This document shows, piece after piece, positions 53,691-61,904 of a stretch of DNA of 64,000 nucleotides. Under the pieces are notes generated by a model. It was not told the origin of the DNA. It ran no database searches and worked only from the letters and a program-made list of their open reading frames with translations. The DNA comes from Cryobacterium tagatosivorans (lineage in GTDB: Bacteria > Actinomycetota > Actinomycetes > Actinomycetales > Microbacteriaceae): positions 29,385-93,384 of the forward strand of contig NZ_SOEZ01000057.1 of the NCBI RefSeq assembly GCF_004402215.1. Reading direction: 5' to 3'. Position numbers and translations under genes: made by a program. Every line of letters begins with the position of its first letter. Positions within the stretch are counted from its first letter, which is position 1.

Positions 53691-54548
53691 TCATTCTGCC
53701 CCTGTGCTGAGTCTGTCACGGAGGGACATCGCGTCGAACGGGGCACGAACCTTTGCGTCGTTGTCGAAGTAGACGTACACGTCGCGGCCGATACCGTCCG
53801 GGCAGGTCGTCCCGCCGGACCAGCCTCGCACCCGGGCGGCCCAGTCACCCAAGGCCGCATCGGTGTAGCCCGAGGCGTAGAGTTCCTCGGCCCCGTGCAG
53901 CCGCAGGTACAGGAAATCGGCGGTGACCTCGGTGAACCGCGGCCAGTCGCCGGCCGCGTCGGCCACGACAAGCGCGACCCCGTGGCGCCGCAGGATGTCG
54001 TAGCACCGCTCATCGACGAACGTCGCCGAGCGCGCCTCCAGCGCGTGCCGGAGCGGCCGGTCCTCTCCCGCGACGGTGAATGCCCTCCCGTCGAGCCGTT
54101 CGTCGTGCTCACCGGCCAGTGCGGCGGCCCGGGCGGTGCTGCGCGGGAGCAGGGCCAGGAAGTCATCGAGTTCCGCGGGATCGAAGGCGTGTCGTGCCGG
54201 CAGCTGCCAGAGGACCGGGCCCAGTTTGCTGCCGAGGGCCAGCGGCCCGGACGCGAAGAAATTGGCGAGGGCCACCCTCGAGTTCCGCAGGCGGAGCATG
54301 TGCGTGATGTATCGAGGGCCCTTGACCGAGAACACGAAGCCCGGCGGCGTCTCGTCGCGCCACCGGAGGTAGCTCTCCGGCCGTTGCAACGAGTAGAACG
54401 ATCCGTTGAGTTCGATGGTGTCGAGGTGCTCCGCCGCGAAGGCGAGTTCCCGCCGCTGGGGCAGGTGCGGCGGGTAGAAGACCCCGCGCCAGGGCGCGTA
54501 GCGCCAGCCGGAGATGCCGATCCGGATCAGCGGGGCAGTCGTGGACAC
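53691..54548 (-). CDS. DUF72 (YecE-like) protein
   Basis: A 285-residue TIM-barrel protein of the DUF72/YecE family: GISGWRYAPWRGVFYPP, LNGSFYSLQRPESYLRW, FSVKGPRYITH and FLYLRLHGAEELYASGYTD, YVYFDNDAKVRAP. Function is not established. The GTG start lies 6 nt after TAGCGT. It is followed after 19 bp by the truncated TMEM175-like gene in the same direction. Confidence 0.92.
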   Translation of the reverse strand: MSTTAPLIRIGISGWRYAPWRGVFYPPHLPQRRELAFAAEHLDTIELNGSFYSLQRPESYLRWRDETPPGFVFSVKGPRYITHMLRLRNSRVALANFFASGPLALGSKLGPVLWQLPARHAFDPAELDDFLALLPRSTARAAALAGEHDERLDGRAFTVAGEDRPLRHALEARSATFVDERCYDILRRHGVALVVADAAGDWPRFTEVTADFLYLRLHGAEELYASGYTDAALGDWAARVRGWSGGTTCPDGIGRDVYVYFDNDAKVRAPFDAMSLRDRLSTGAE

Positions 54549-54554
54549 GCCACG

Positions 54555-54560
54555 ACGCTA
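54555..54560 (-). promoter_or_regulatory. Leaderless -10 element TAGCGT for the DUF72 gene
   Basis: TAGCGT precedes the GTG at 54548 by exactly 6 nt. Confidence 0.45.
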
Positions 54561-54583
54561 GCGAATCCCGGGCGGTTCGTCAC

Positions 54584-55063
54584 CTACTTGACGAGATCCT
54601 GCCAGCCGTCCCCGTCCACGTACTCGAAGATGAGGTTGGTCTCCGTGTGGGCGACGGCCGGATGCTCGGCGAGGTGTTCGAGGACGAAGTCGCGCAGGTG
54701 AGAGGCATCGGCAGCGGCCACGTGCAGGAGGTAGTCGTCCGCCCCGGCCGTGTGAAACATCCCGATCACGCCCGGCCAGTGCGGGGCCGCGTTGCGGAAC
54801 TCGTCGATCTGCCCGCGGGCGTGCTTGGCGAGGCGCACGGAGATGAGCGCCTGGAGGGATGCGCCGAGGGCGGCAAGGTCGATGTTGGCCCGGTAGCCGC
54901 GGATGTGGCCGAGCTGCTGGAGCCTGCGCAGCCGCAAGGACACGGTCGACTCCGCCACCCCGATTTCGGCGGCCAGGGCAGCCCCCGACGCGCGCGCATT
55001 CACCGACAAAGCGCGGAGGAGCGCGCGGTCAACCCGGTCGAGGTCGGCCTTCTTCGAATCCAT
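54584..55063 (-). CDS. Lrp/AsnC-family transcriptional regulator
   Basis: A 159-residue regulator with an N-terminal AsnC-type helix-turn-helix (LDRVDRALLRALSVNARASG, VAESTVSLRLRRLQQLGHIRGY) and a C-terminal ligand-binding RAM domain (HTAGADDYLLHVAAADASHL). It is divergent from the PLP lyase, with 106 bp between starts, and very probably controls it in response to an amino acid, as Lrp-type regulators usually do for the adjacent gene. Confidence 0.94.
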   Translation of the reverse strand: MDSKKADLDRVDRALLRALSVNARASGAALAAEIGVAESTVSLRLRRLQQLGHIRGYRANIDLAALGASLQALISVRLAKHARGQIDEFRNAAPHWPGVIGMFHTAGADDYLLHVAAADASHLRDFVLEHLAEHPAVAHTETNLIFEYVDGDGWQDLVK

Positions 55064-55092
55064 GCGTGCAGCCCTTCGTCATAGGAAAGCAT

Positions 55093-55103
55093 ATTCGATG
55101 AAT
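55093..55103. promoter_or_regulatory. Candidate Lrp-type operator between regulator and lyase
   Basis: ATTC-GAT-GAAT is a small inverted repeat in the AT-richest part of the divergent intergenic region. Lrp-family sites are often degenerate AT-rich dyads of this size. It may instead be chance. Confidence 0.28.
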
Positions 55104-55169
55104 GGGGCCTGATCGCAAGACCCTCCACGCGTTCTTGCGCCGGGGCACAGCATCTGCTTTCCTCAGAGC

Positions 55170-56414
55170 ATGTTGCCATCGTCGTCACACATTGAAACCA
55201 TCGCCGTCCACGCCGGAATGGAGGGTGTCACCGAGTCAGGGTCGCACGTTCCGGTGATCGACCTGTCGACCACGAACCCGCTCACCGGGGTCGAATCCGG
55301 CGGCGACTCCTACGAGAACCTCGCCACCGGCGGGGACATCGTCCCCGGCGAGTCTGCGGTGTACCAGCGCCTCTGGCAGCCCGGCGTCGCTCGCTTCGAG
55401 GATGGCCTGTCGGCTCTCGAGGGCACCGAGGGCACCGTCGCCTTCGCCACCGGCATGGCCGCCCTGGCCGCCGTGCTGATCGCCTCCGTCGCCGCCGGCA
55501 AGAACCACGTCGTCGCGTTGCGCCCGATCTACGGCGGCACGGACCACGTCCTGGCCACCGGGCTGCTGGGCACCACGGTGACCTGGGTCGACGCGGCCGG
55601 CGTCGCGGCCGCCATCCGACCGGAGACCGGCCTGGTCATCCTCGAGTCGCCGGCGAACCCGACTCTCGAGCTCACCGACATCCGGGCCGTCGCGGATGCC
55701 GCTGGCAGCGTCCCGGTGCTCGTGGACAACACCTTCGCGACCCCCGTGCTGCAGCGCCCGATCGAGTCCGGCGCCACCCTCGTGCTGCACAGCGCCACGA
55801 AGTACCTCGGCGGCCACGGCGACGTCATGGGCGGCACGGTCTCCGGACCCCAGGACTGGATCGTGCGCCTGCGCCAGGTGCGCGCCGTCACCGGCGGCAT
55901 TCTGCACCCCTTCGGCGCGTACATGCTGCACCGCGGCCTGCGCACCCTGCCCATCCGCGTGCGCGCCCAGCAGGCAACGGCCGCCGACGTCGCCCAGCGC
56001 CTCGTCGGCCACCCCGCCCTCACCCGCGTGCTCTACCCTGGCCTGCCCGGCCAGGACCCGCAGGGCCTGATCGGCCGCCAGACCGCCGGCGCGGGCTCGC
56101 TGATCGCCCTCGAGTTCGCCGGCGGGTTCGACGCGGCAGCGCGCTTCACCGAGGCCTGCCGCCTGATCACCCACGCCGTCTCCCTGGGCGGCGTCGACTC
56201 CCTCGTTCAGCACCCGGCATCGCTCACGCACCGCCCGGTCGAGGCGAGTGCCAAGCCCGGGGCCGGGATCGTGCGCATCTCGATCGGCCTCGAACACGCT
56301 GACGACCTCACCGCCGACATCCTGGCCGCCCTCGAGGCTGCCGGCGTCGTGGTCGCTGCCGAGGTCCCAGTCGAGGTCCCCGCGGAGGTCCCCGAAATGG
56401 TCATCACCGCCTGA
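55170..56414 (+). CDS. PLP-dependent gamma-lyase/synthase (methionine gamma-lyase or cystathionine-type)
   Basis: A 414-residue Cys/Met-metabolism PLP enzyme. The PLP lysine is in SATKYLGGHGDVMGG, the cofactor Asp in VDNTFATPVLQRP, substrate residues in YENLATGG and SLGGVDSLVQHPASLTH. The family splits sulfur amino acids (methionine gamma-lyase, cystathionine beta/gamma-lyase) or makes cystathionine; the Lrp regulator next door favours a catabolic lyase, a context-based guess. The C-terminus has a short VPVEVPAEVPE tail of repeated triplets. Normal length. Confidence 0.9.
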   Translation: MLPSSSHIETIAVHAGMEGVTESGSHVPVIDLSTTNPLTGVESGGDSYENLATGGDIVPGESAVYQRLWQPGVARFEDGLSALEGTEGTVAFATGMAALAAVLIASVAAGKNHVVALRPIYGGTDHVLATGLLGTTVTWVDAAGVAAAIRPETGLVILESPANPTLELTDIRAVADAAGSVPVLVDNTFATPVLQRPIESGATLVLHSATKYLGGHGDVMGGTVSGPQDWIVRLRQVRAVTGGILHPFGAYMLHRGLRTLPIRVRAQQATAADVAQRLVGHPALTRVLYPGLPGQDPQGLIGRQTAGAGSLIALEFAGGFDAAARFTEACRLITHAVSLGGVDSLVQHPASLTHRPVEASAKPGAGIVRISIGLEHADDLTADILAALEAAGVVVAAEVPVEVPAEVPEMVITA

Positions 56415-56420
56415 TCCACC

Positions 56421-56483
56421 CGCCGAACCGTGAGTTTGGCACCTTCCCGGGCCCAGCGAAGGTGCCAAACTCACAGTTCGGCG
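56421..56483. terminator. 26-bp-arm inverted repeat between convergent genes
   Basis: Arms 56421-56446 and 56458-56483 are complementary over 26 bp with one mismatch around an 11-nt loop. It fills the gap between the lyase stop (56414) and the helicase stop (56536) and can act from both sides. There is no T-run. Confidence 0.7.
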
Positions 56484-56535
56484 AAGGATCGTGGGACGAT
56501 TGCGGCGATCGGCGATCGGCGAGGAGCGGCGAGGG

Positions 56536-58350
56536 TCAGCTGCGGCCGAGGCGGCGGCGCAGCAGGTCGATCCGCTTCTGCAGCTGGGTGACGCTGGCCT
56601 GCGCGACGGCCGGGCCGCCGCACTCGCGGCGGAGTTCCGCGTGCACCATGCCGTGTGGCTCGTCCGCCATCTTCGACCACATGCCCACCAGGCTCGCCAG
56701 CAGGGTGCGCTGCTCCTTGAGGGTGCGGTAGAGCGGCGGCGGATCCTCCGGGGCGATCTCCCCGGTCACGGGATCCTTCCGCTTGTCGGTGGAGCGCCTG
56801 GACTGCCGGTGCTGCCGTTGGCGCAGCAGCTCGGAGACCTGCTCCGGCTCAAGCAGGCCGGGAATCCCGATGAAGTCGAACTCCTCGTCGGTGCCCGGTT
56901 CGGCCAGCTCGCCGAACTCGTCGCCGTTGAACATGACCATGTCGAAGGTCGCCTGGGAGTCGATGGCCTGCCAGGTGAACTCCTCGCCGAGGTCGTCGGA
57001 GGCCTTCTCCTGGGTGTTGGCCGCGGCCACCATGGCGTCTTCGGGGTTGTACATCCCGTCATCGCCGTCGTCGCGGTTGCTGCGGTCGAGCGCGTGGTCG
57101 CGCTCCAGTTCGAGGGCGTTGGCCAGGCTCAGCAGGCCGGGAACGTTCGGCAGGAAGATCGACGCGGTCTCGCCGCGGCGACGGGCGCGCACGAACCGGC
57201 CGATCGCCTGCGCGAAGAACAGCGGGGTGGAGGCACTGGTCGCGTAGACCCCCACGGCCAGGCGCGGAACGTCGACGCCCTCGGACACCATCCGCACCGC
57301 GACCATCCAGCGGCTGGTGTTGTGCGAGAACTCGTCGATCCGGTCGCTCGACTCCTTCTCGTCGGAGAGCACGACCGTCACCTTCTCGCCGGAGATCTCC
57401 TCGAGGATGGCCGCGTATGCCCGCGCGGTGGTCTGGTCGGTCGCGATGACGAGCCCGCCGGCGTCCGGGATGCCGTGCCGCACCTCGGTGAGGCGGATGT
57501 CGGCCGCCCGCAGCACGGCCGGGATCCACTGCCCGGTGGGTTCCAGCGCCGTGCGCCAGGCCTGGGAGGTGATGTCCTTGGTGTTGCCCTCGCCGAGCTT
57601 GGCTTCCATCTCGTCGCCGGCCCGCGTGCGCCACTTCATGTGACCGGCGTAGACCATGAACATGACCGGGCGCACGACGCCGTCTTCGAGGGCGCGCCCG
57701 TAGCCGTAGTTGTAATCGCTCTGGGACAGCCGGATGCCGTGCTTGTCGGGCAGGTAGCTCACGAACGGGATCGGGGAGGTGTCCGACCGGAACGGAGTGC
57801 CGGTCAGGGACAGCCGCCGCGTCGCCGGTTCGAACGCCTCGCGGATCGCGTCGCCCCAGCTCAGGGCGTCACCGCCGTGGTGCACCTCGTCGAGGATCAC
57901 CAGAGTGCGGCTGGATTGGGTCAGTTCCCGGTGCAGGGCGGCCCGGCTCGCGACCTGCGCGTAGGTCACGGCGACCCCGTGGTAGTGGTTGCCGTAGCGC
58001 CCGTTCGCGTTCTTGAACATCGGGTCCAGCCGGATCCCGGCGCGGGCGGCGGCGTCGGCCCACTGGCGCTTGAGGTGCTCGGTCGGCGCGACCACGGTGA
58101 TCCGGTCGATCACCCGCCGCGCGCGGAGCTCCGCGGCCAGCCGCAGGGCGAACGTGGTCTTGCCTGCACCCGGGGTGGCGGCCGCGAGGAAGTCGCGGGG
58201 CTGGTGCAGGAAGTACGCCTCGAGGGCCTCCGCCTGCCAGGCCCGGAGTTTGCTGGCCGTACCCCAGGCAGCGCGTTCCGGAAATGACGGCGACAGGTGC
58301 TCTGCTGCACTTGTTCCCTGCGCAGGACCGAAAACGGGTGGAGTATTCAC
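56536..58350 (-). CDS. DEAD/DEAH-box superfamily 2 helicase
   Basis: A 604-residue SF2 helicase with the ResIII-type core: motif I AATPGAGKTTFALRLA, motif II LVILDEVHHGGD, motif III LSLTGTPFRSD and motif VI QAIGRFVRARRRGE. The C-terminal 130 residues are acidic then basic and helical without a known domain. It looks like a stand-alone DNA translocase/helicase common in actinobacteria; partner and task are unknown. The GTG at 58350 is the best start; the frame extends upstream only through antisense of the GDSL gene. Confidence 0.9.
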   Translation of the reverse strand: MNTPPVFGPAQGTSAAEHLSPSFPERAAWGTASKLRAWQAEALEAYFLHQPRDFLAAATPGAGKTTFALRLAAELRARRVIDRITVVAPTEHLKRQWADAAARAGIRLDPMFKNANGRYGNHYHGVAVTYAQVASRAALHRELTQSSRTLVILDEVHHGGDALSWGDAIREAFEPATRRLSLTGTPFRSDTSPIPFVSYLPDKHGIRLSQSDYNYGYGRALEDGVVRPVMFMVYAGHMKWRTRAGDEMEAKLGEGNTKDITSQAWRTALEPTGQWIPAVLRAADIRLTEVRHGIPDAGGLVIATDQTTARAYAAILEEISGEKVTVVLSDEKESSDRIDEFSHNTSRWMVAVRMVSEGVDVPRLAVGVYATSASTPLFFAQAIGRFVRARRRGETASIFLPNVPGLLSLANALELERDHALDRSNRDDGDDGMYNPEDAMVAAANTQEKASDDLGEEFTWQAIDSQATFDMVMFNGDEFGELAEPGTDEEFDFIGIPGLLEPEQVSELLRQRQHRQSRRSTDKRKDPVTGEIAPEDPPPLYRTLKEQRTLLASLVGMWSKMADEPHGMVHAELRRECGGPAVAQASVTQLQKRIDLLRRRLGRS

Positions 58351-58407
58351 TTCATAAGAACCTATCAAGTCGGACCGACACTTTCGCACGGAAGGGAATC
58401 CCGGGCC

Positions 58408-59196
58408 ATGTCCCAGCAGCAGCATCCCTGGTCGCGCTACGTGGCTCTCGGCGACTCCTTCACGGAAGGCATCGGCGACCCGGAGCCCGCCAGTCCCGGC
58501 GGGCACCGGGGCTGGGCCGACCGGGTGGCCGAGGTGCTCAGCCAGGGCACCGACGACCTCGCCTACGCGAATCTCGCCGTGCGCGGCAAACTGATCAGGC
58601 AAATCGTCACCGAGCAGGTCGGGCCGGCCCTCGCCCTGCGACCGGATCTCGTTACCTTGTCGGCCGGCGGCAACGACGTGATCCGCCCCGGCTCGGACCC
58701 GGACGTCATCGCCGCGCAGTGCGAGGTGGCGGTGCGGCGGCTCGCCGGGGACGGCGCGCAGGTCGTGCTCTTCACCGGGGCCGACATCGGCTTCTCCCCC
58801 GTCTTTCGGCACCTGCGGGGAAAGGTGGCCATCTACAACGAGAACCTGCGGGCGATCGCGGCACGACACGACTGCGTCGTCGCCGACCTCTGGGCGCTCA
58901 CCGAGTTGCAGGATGCACGGATGTGGGCGCCGGACCGGCTGCACCTGAACGCGCTCGGCCACCACACCGTCGCGCGCATGGTGCTCGCCTCCCTCAACGT
59001 GCCCAATTCGCTCGAACCCCAGCGGCCGGAGCCGATGACGGGCACCACCTGGCGCCGGGCCAGGACGGACGACCTCGCCTGGGCGCGGGAATACCTCGTC
59101 CCGTGGGTGCTCCGGCGGGTGCGGCACCAGTCGTCCGGCGACCACGTGCTGCCCAAACGTCCCGAGGCGGCACCGTTCGGCCGGCTCCGGCCGTGA
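58408..59196 (+). CDS. SGNH/GDSL hydrolase
   Basis: A 262-residue serine esterase of the SGNH fold. All four blocks are visible: YVALGDSFTEGIGD (Ser), NLAVRGKLI (Gly), LSAGGNDVIRP (Asn) and APDRLHLNALGHHTVA (Asp/His). No signal peptide, so cytoplasmic. GGAAGGGAA lies about 10 nt before ATG 58408. It is divergent from the helicase. Substrate unknown. Confidence 0.93.
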   Translation: MSQQQHPWSRYVALGDSFTEGIGDPEPASPGGHRGWADRVAEVLSQGTDDLAYANLAVRGKLIRQIVTEQVGPALALRPDLVTLSAGGNDVIRPGSDPDVIAAQCEVAVRRLAGDGAQVVLFTGADIGFSPVFRHLRGKVAIYNENLRAIAARHDCVVADLWALTELQDARMWAPDRLHLNALGHHTVARMVLASLNVPNSLEPQRPEPMTGTTWRRARTDDLAWAREYLVPWVLRRVRHQSSGDHVLPKRPEAAPFGRLRP

Positions 59197-59219
59197 ACTG
59201 ACCTCCCAATCCCCCCCTG

Positions 59220-59258
59220 ACCCGAACTCCCCCTTCGGCAAATCGCGGAGTTCAGGGT
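59220..59258 (+). terminator. Probable hairpin terminator after the GDSL gene
   Basis: ACCCGAACTCC (59220-59230) and GGAGTTCAGGGT (59247-59258) can pair with one bulge around a 16-nt loop. It lies 24 bp after the hydrolase stop. The remaining DNA to 59484 holds no recognisable feature. Confidence 0.4.
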
Positions 59259-59484
59259 GGTGCGACAGCTCGCGGATCCCCGGTACCTGCTCTTTGTTGC
59301 AGTCGACTTACGCGAGATTCCCTTTCGGGCGGGGTATGCGGGCACGACGTCCGGTTCGGACTCTCGCGTCCCTGGTGTTGTGCCCGATGGCCGTATATCG
59401 TCCGATTTGCGGGACACTCAGTGACGGCCGTGCCACATTTTCCATGCTCGTGGGATAGTCAGGCGATGGAAGATCGCGAGATGG

Positions 59485-59967
59485 ATGCCGACATGCCTGC
59501 GTTCGAAGCGCACACGGGCGGTGCTGACAGACCTTGCGCGGCTCGCGCGAAGCCTCGCCGGCCCGGCCGCCCGATTCGACGAATCCATCATCGACTCGTG
59601 GCCGATGATTCGCATCCGGCCCGAGCGATCAGATGCGATCGCGATCACCCTCGAAGTGGACCACTGGCTAATGCTCAGCGCGGGACACCACGGCGGTTGG
59701 TGGGAGCTGGATTGGGACAGTGAGGCCGACACGGAACTTGCCCGTGATCTCATTGCCTCGATCATTGCGGGTCGAGTGGAAGAACGCTTCGGCGCATTTT
59801 GTTCCCGCGTCACAGTCACATTCCCGAACGGGTCGAAGGAATCCGAAACGGGTTGGGCCTGTTGTCTGGCGCTTCTTGTTCCTCAGCCAGGGTGGACGGT
59901 ATGGGGCCGACGCCGCCGGTACGCACCCTATCTTTGGCCTGAAGTGAGGAGTGAGTCGCAGACATGA
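59485..59967 (+). CDS. Unrecognised protein, first of a coupled pair
   Basis: A protein of up to 160 residues with no domain I recognise. The core reads WPMIRIRPERSDAIAITLEV, then HGGWWELDWDSEADTELARD and ASIIAGRVEERFGAF; it has the size and acidic, Trp-rich style of small immunity-type proteins, which is only a resemblance. The N-terminus is uncertain: ATG 59485 gives a basic start, GTG 59521 would skip it. It overlaps the next gene by 4 bp (ATGA). Confidence 0.6.
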   Translation: MPTCLRSKRTRAVLTDLARLARSLAGPAARFDESIIDSWPMIRIRPERSDAIAITLEVDHWLMLSAGHHGGWWELDWDSEADTELARDLIASIIAGRVEERFGAFCSRVTVTFPNGSKESETGWACCLALLVPQPGWTVWGRRRRYAPYLWPEVRSESQT

Positions 59968-60326
59968 GATCAGATGAGCAGATGCTCGAGGACGTCGTCA
60001 ACTATCGAGGCGACGTTCCGCGGGCAATTGTGCTGCTCAGAGAAGCGTTGGGGGACAGAGACGAAGATGCCGGACAGCACGTCCTCACGATCTGGGCCGC
60101 ACGGGCCGTGACGATGATGTTCCACGCCGGCACCGTCAACGCCGACGACTGCAGGACATGGGCTCGCTTCCTCTTGGGACGCCGTGACGTGGCTCTCATG
60201 CCGGGCAGTGAGTACGAGATGCTCGAGTTCCTGGAAGATTGGAGCTTTCCAGACGTCGGTGGACCGATCGACGCCGATTCGGTCAGCGTCTGGCAGTTGC
60301 GCTTCGATTCAATGGAGTTCGGGTAG
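59964..60326 (+). CDS. Unrecognised protein, second of a coupled pair
   Basis: A 120-residue, strongly acidic, mostly helical protein: MRSDEQMLEDVVNYRGDVPR, then HVLTIWAARAVTMMFHAGTV and a C-terminus with LEFLEDWSFPDVGGPI. No domain is recognised. Its start overlaps the preceding stop, so the two are made together. It converges on the Doc toxin gene. Such acidic small proteins in accessory regions are often immunity proteins or antitoxins, but no toxin partner is visible next to them. Confidence 0.62.
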   Translation: MRSDEQMLEDVVNYRGDVPRAIVLLREALGDRDEDAGQHVLTIWAARAVTMMFHAGTVNADDCRTWARFLLGRRDVALMPGSEYEMLEFLEDWSFPDVGGPIDADSVSVWQLRFDSMEFG

Positions 60327-60419
60327 GACGGCTGCGAACCGTCCTCGCGCGACTTGACGGCTCACGAGGACGGCGGCCATCCGTATGGGGTTCCCGACTG
60401 TCGAGTCGGCCGCGGCGCC

Positions 60420-60797
60420 TCAGCGCTCTTCGCTGCCTCGTGCAATTCGGTCAGCGATATCGGAAACGTCATCAAGGCGCCCGGAAGCAACATCCATGAT
60501 GAACTCGTAGGCATCATCATTGGACCAGGTCAACCGTCTTCCGTTCATACCCAGGAAGGCGATCAGTGCAGCGAGACTCAGCCGTTTGTTACCGTCAATC
60601 AAGCCGTGATTGCGGGCCAAGGAATGCGTCATTGCCGCGGCCTTCTCATTGAGGCTCCCGTAGGCGTCCCTTCCGAATGCGCTCGAGCGCGGACGGGCCA
60701 GCGCCGACTCAAGCAATCCCTGGTCCCGGACCGGCATGTCTCCCCCGAGGGCTCGCTGCCCGACGTAGAGGAGATCCGCGGAGGTGAGATAGATCAC
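60420..60797 (-). CDS. Doc-type Fic toxin
   Basis: A 125-residue death-on-curing protein, a Fic-fold kinase that inactivates EF-Tu in the P1 prototype. The catalytic motif reads NHGLIDGNKRLSLAAL (HxxxDGNKR), preceded by the family segment LLESALARPRSSAFG and the flap. Length is standard for Doc. Its ATG overlaps the antitoxin stop (ATGA), giving a coupled two-gene module. Confidence 0.93.
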   Translation of the reverse strand: MIYLTSADLLYVGQRALGGDMPVRDQGLLESALARPRSSAFGRDAYGSLNEKAAAMTHSLARNHGLIDGNKRLSLAALIAFLGMNGRRLTWSNDDAYEFIMDVASGRLDDVSDIADRIARGSEER

Positions 60798-61003
60798 TTT
60801 CCGAGACGTTCAAGCGCTTCCGCGTAGCGCGGGAGCTGCTCGTCAAGGACACTGCTCAGTAGGTCCTGGCGACTGTGGTTCTCGACGTATTCACGCACCG
60901 CCTGCTTGGCGACGTCCTGCATGGACCGTCTCTCGTATTCGGCACGGCGACGCAGGGCGTCCGCCTCAACATCAGTCAAGCGAAGGGTCATGGGCATGGA
61001 CAC
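60794..61003 (-). CDS. Ribbon-helix-helix-type antitoxin paired with Doc
   Basis: A 69-residue protein whose N-terminus MTLRLTDVEADALRRRAEYE with ERRSMQDVAKQAVREYVENH fits a ribbon-helix-helix DNA-binding fold (strand then two helices), followed by a C-terminal helix (SSVLDEQLPRYAEALERLG) that would bind the toxin. It overlaps doc by 4 bp. Doc is usually paired with Phd; an RHH partner is a common actinobacterial variant. It probably represses its own operon. ATG 61003 or 60997 may be used. Confidence 0.85.
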   Translation of the reverse strand: MSMPMTLRLTDVEADALRRRAEYERRSMQDVAKQAVREYVENHSRQDLLSSVLDEQLPRYAEALERLGK

Positions 61004-61078
61004 ATGGTATCACCGGTGACACCGTTGTCCGTCGGGTCCGATGCGGGTTCCCCTTGAGGATGAGGACGCTCATTGACG

Positions 61079-61480
61079 TCAGCTTGCGGTTAGCGCGTCG
61101 AGATTTGCGAGCGGCACGACACCTTTGGCCCTCATTGCCAACCCGGGGTCGACTGTGACCAGGGCGTCGGCCTGAAGCTCGGTGACGGCCAGGTATTCCG
61201 CGTCGTACGTTGTCTCCCAACCCTGCTCGCGTGCGATCCTCCAAGCAGTCCGGTGTGACACCCGGTCACCGAGCAACCTCATCTTCAGTTCGGTCAGGCG
61301 GCGGTGGTGCTGAAGTGCCAGATCCTCGGTGAGGTCACCGTTGAGTACTGCCTCGAATAGCAGCGAGAGCGCCTGCGAGCGGATGAGGTTCGGGGCGACG
61401 ATCTGATGCTCGGGGCTGGGCTGGATGCCGTTGGCGACGATGTGCAGGAGCGTAGGCGCGTCGATCACGTAACGGGTCAT
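61079..61480 (-). CDS. PIN-domain protein (VapC-like toxin), apparently without antitoxin
   Basis: A 133-residue PIN-domain ribonuclease candidate: YVIDAPTLLHIV (first Asp), a central acidic Glu (SLLFEAVL), TTYDAEYLAVTELQADALVT (Asp/Glu) and VDPGLAMRAKG (last Asp). The acidic quartet seems complete. No short antitoxin gene is found immediately upstream, where the DNA looks degenerate; the downstream gene pair is doc and its own antitoxin. It may be an orphan or use an antitoxin elsewhere. Confidence 0.85.
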   Translation of the reverse strand: MTRYVIDAPTLLHIVANGIQPSPEHQIVAPNLIRSQALSLLFEAVLNGDLTEDLALQHHRRLTELKMRLLGDRVSHRTAWRIAREQGWETTYDAEYLAVTELQADALVTVDPGLAMRAKGVVPLANLDALTAS

Positions 61481-61904
61481 GTCGGAACTTTACGCGGGAA
61501 AACGGGCAGCCGACGAAGGTCAGCGGCCACCAATGGCGCAACAGGAGCGCCCCGGCCTGCGAGAGGGCCGCCGACACGCCCTGCACGGCCAGCGAGGCGC
61601 CGGTGCGAGCAGGGTTGCGGCTGCGGCCGAGCTGCGCGGTGATCCGCGCGGCGGCGACGAGCGAGATCGCGGATCCACCGGGTCGGCCAGGCCCAGTTCG
61701 AGCAACCGGTCGGCGAGCAGGACGCCGACACGGCCCGCACTCCCATGGATGCCAGGCGGGGCATGAGCTCGGAGAGGGGAGCCCGGTTGCCCGCAACGGC
61801 ACGGGACGGGTCGACGGCCGCCGGGGTGAGGTGGAGCACGCGGTGCTGAACGGCGAGCTGGTGGCGGACTTCATCCGCCGGGGTGCGGGGTCCGCGCCGC
61901 GCGC
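61481..61904 (-). pseudogene. Degenerate stretch with broken coding pieces
   Basis: No intact gene occupies these 424 bp. Reading leftward, one frame gives GRVGVLLADRLLELGLADPVDP and another then gives ISLVAAARITAQLGRS and LSQAGALLLRHWWPLTF, each with codon use like real genes, but frames change and stops intervene. The tail RHWWPL is reminiscent of the ends of some actinobacterial glycosyltransferases, which is weak evidence. It is best read as the remains of a gene damaged by frameshift. Confidence 0.35.

Noticed and set aside
56536..59241. Helicase as a 901-residue protein
   Set aside because: The first 300 residues are antisense of the GDSL hydrolase; the helicase core begins after GTG 58350.
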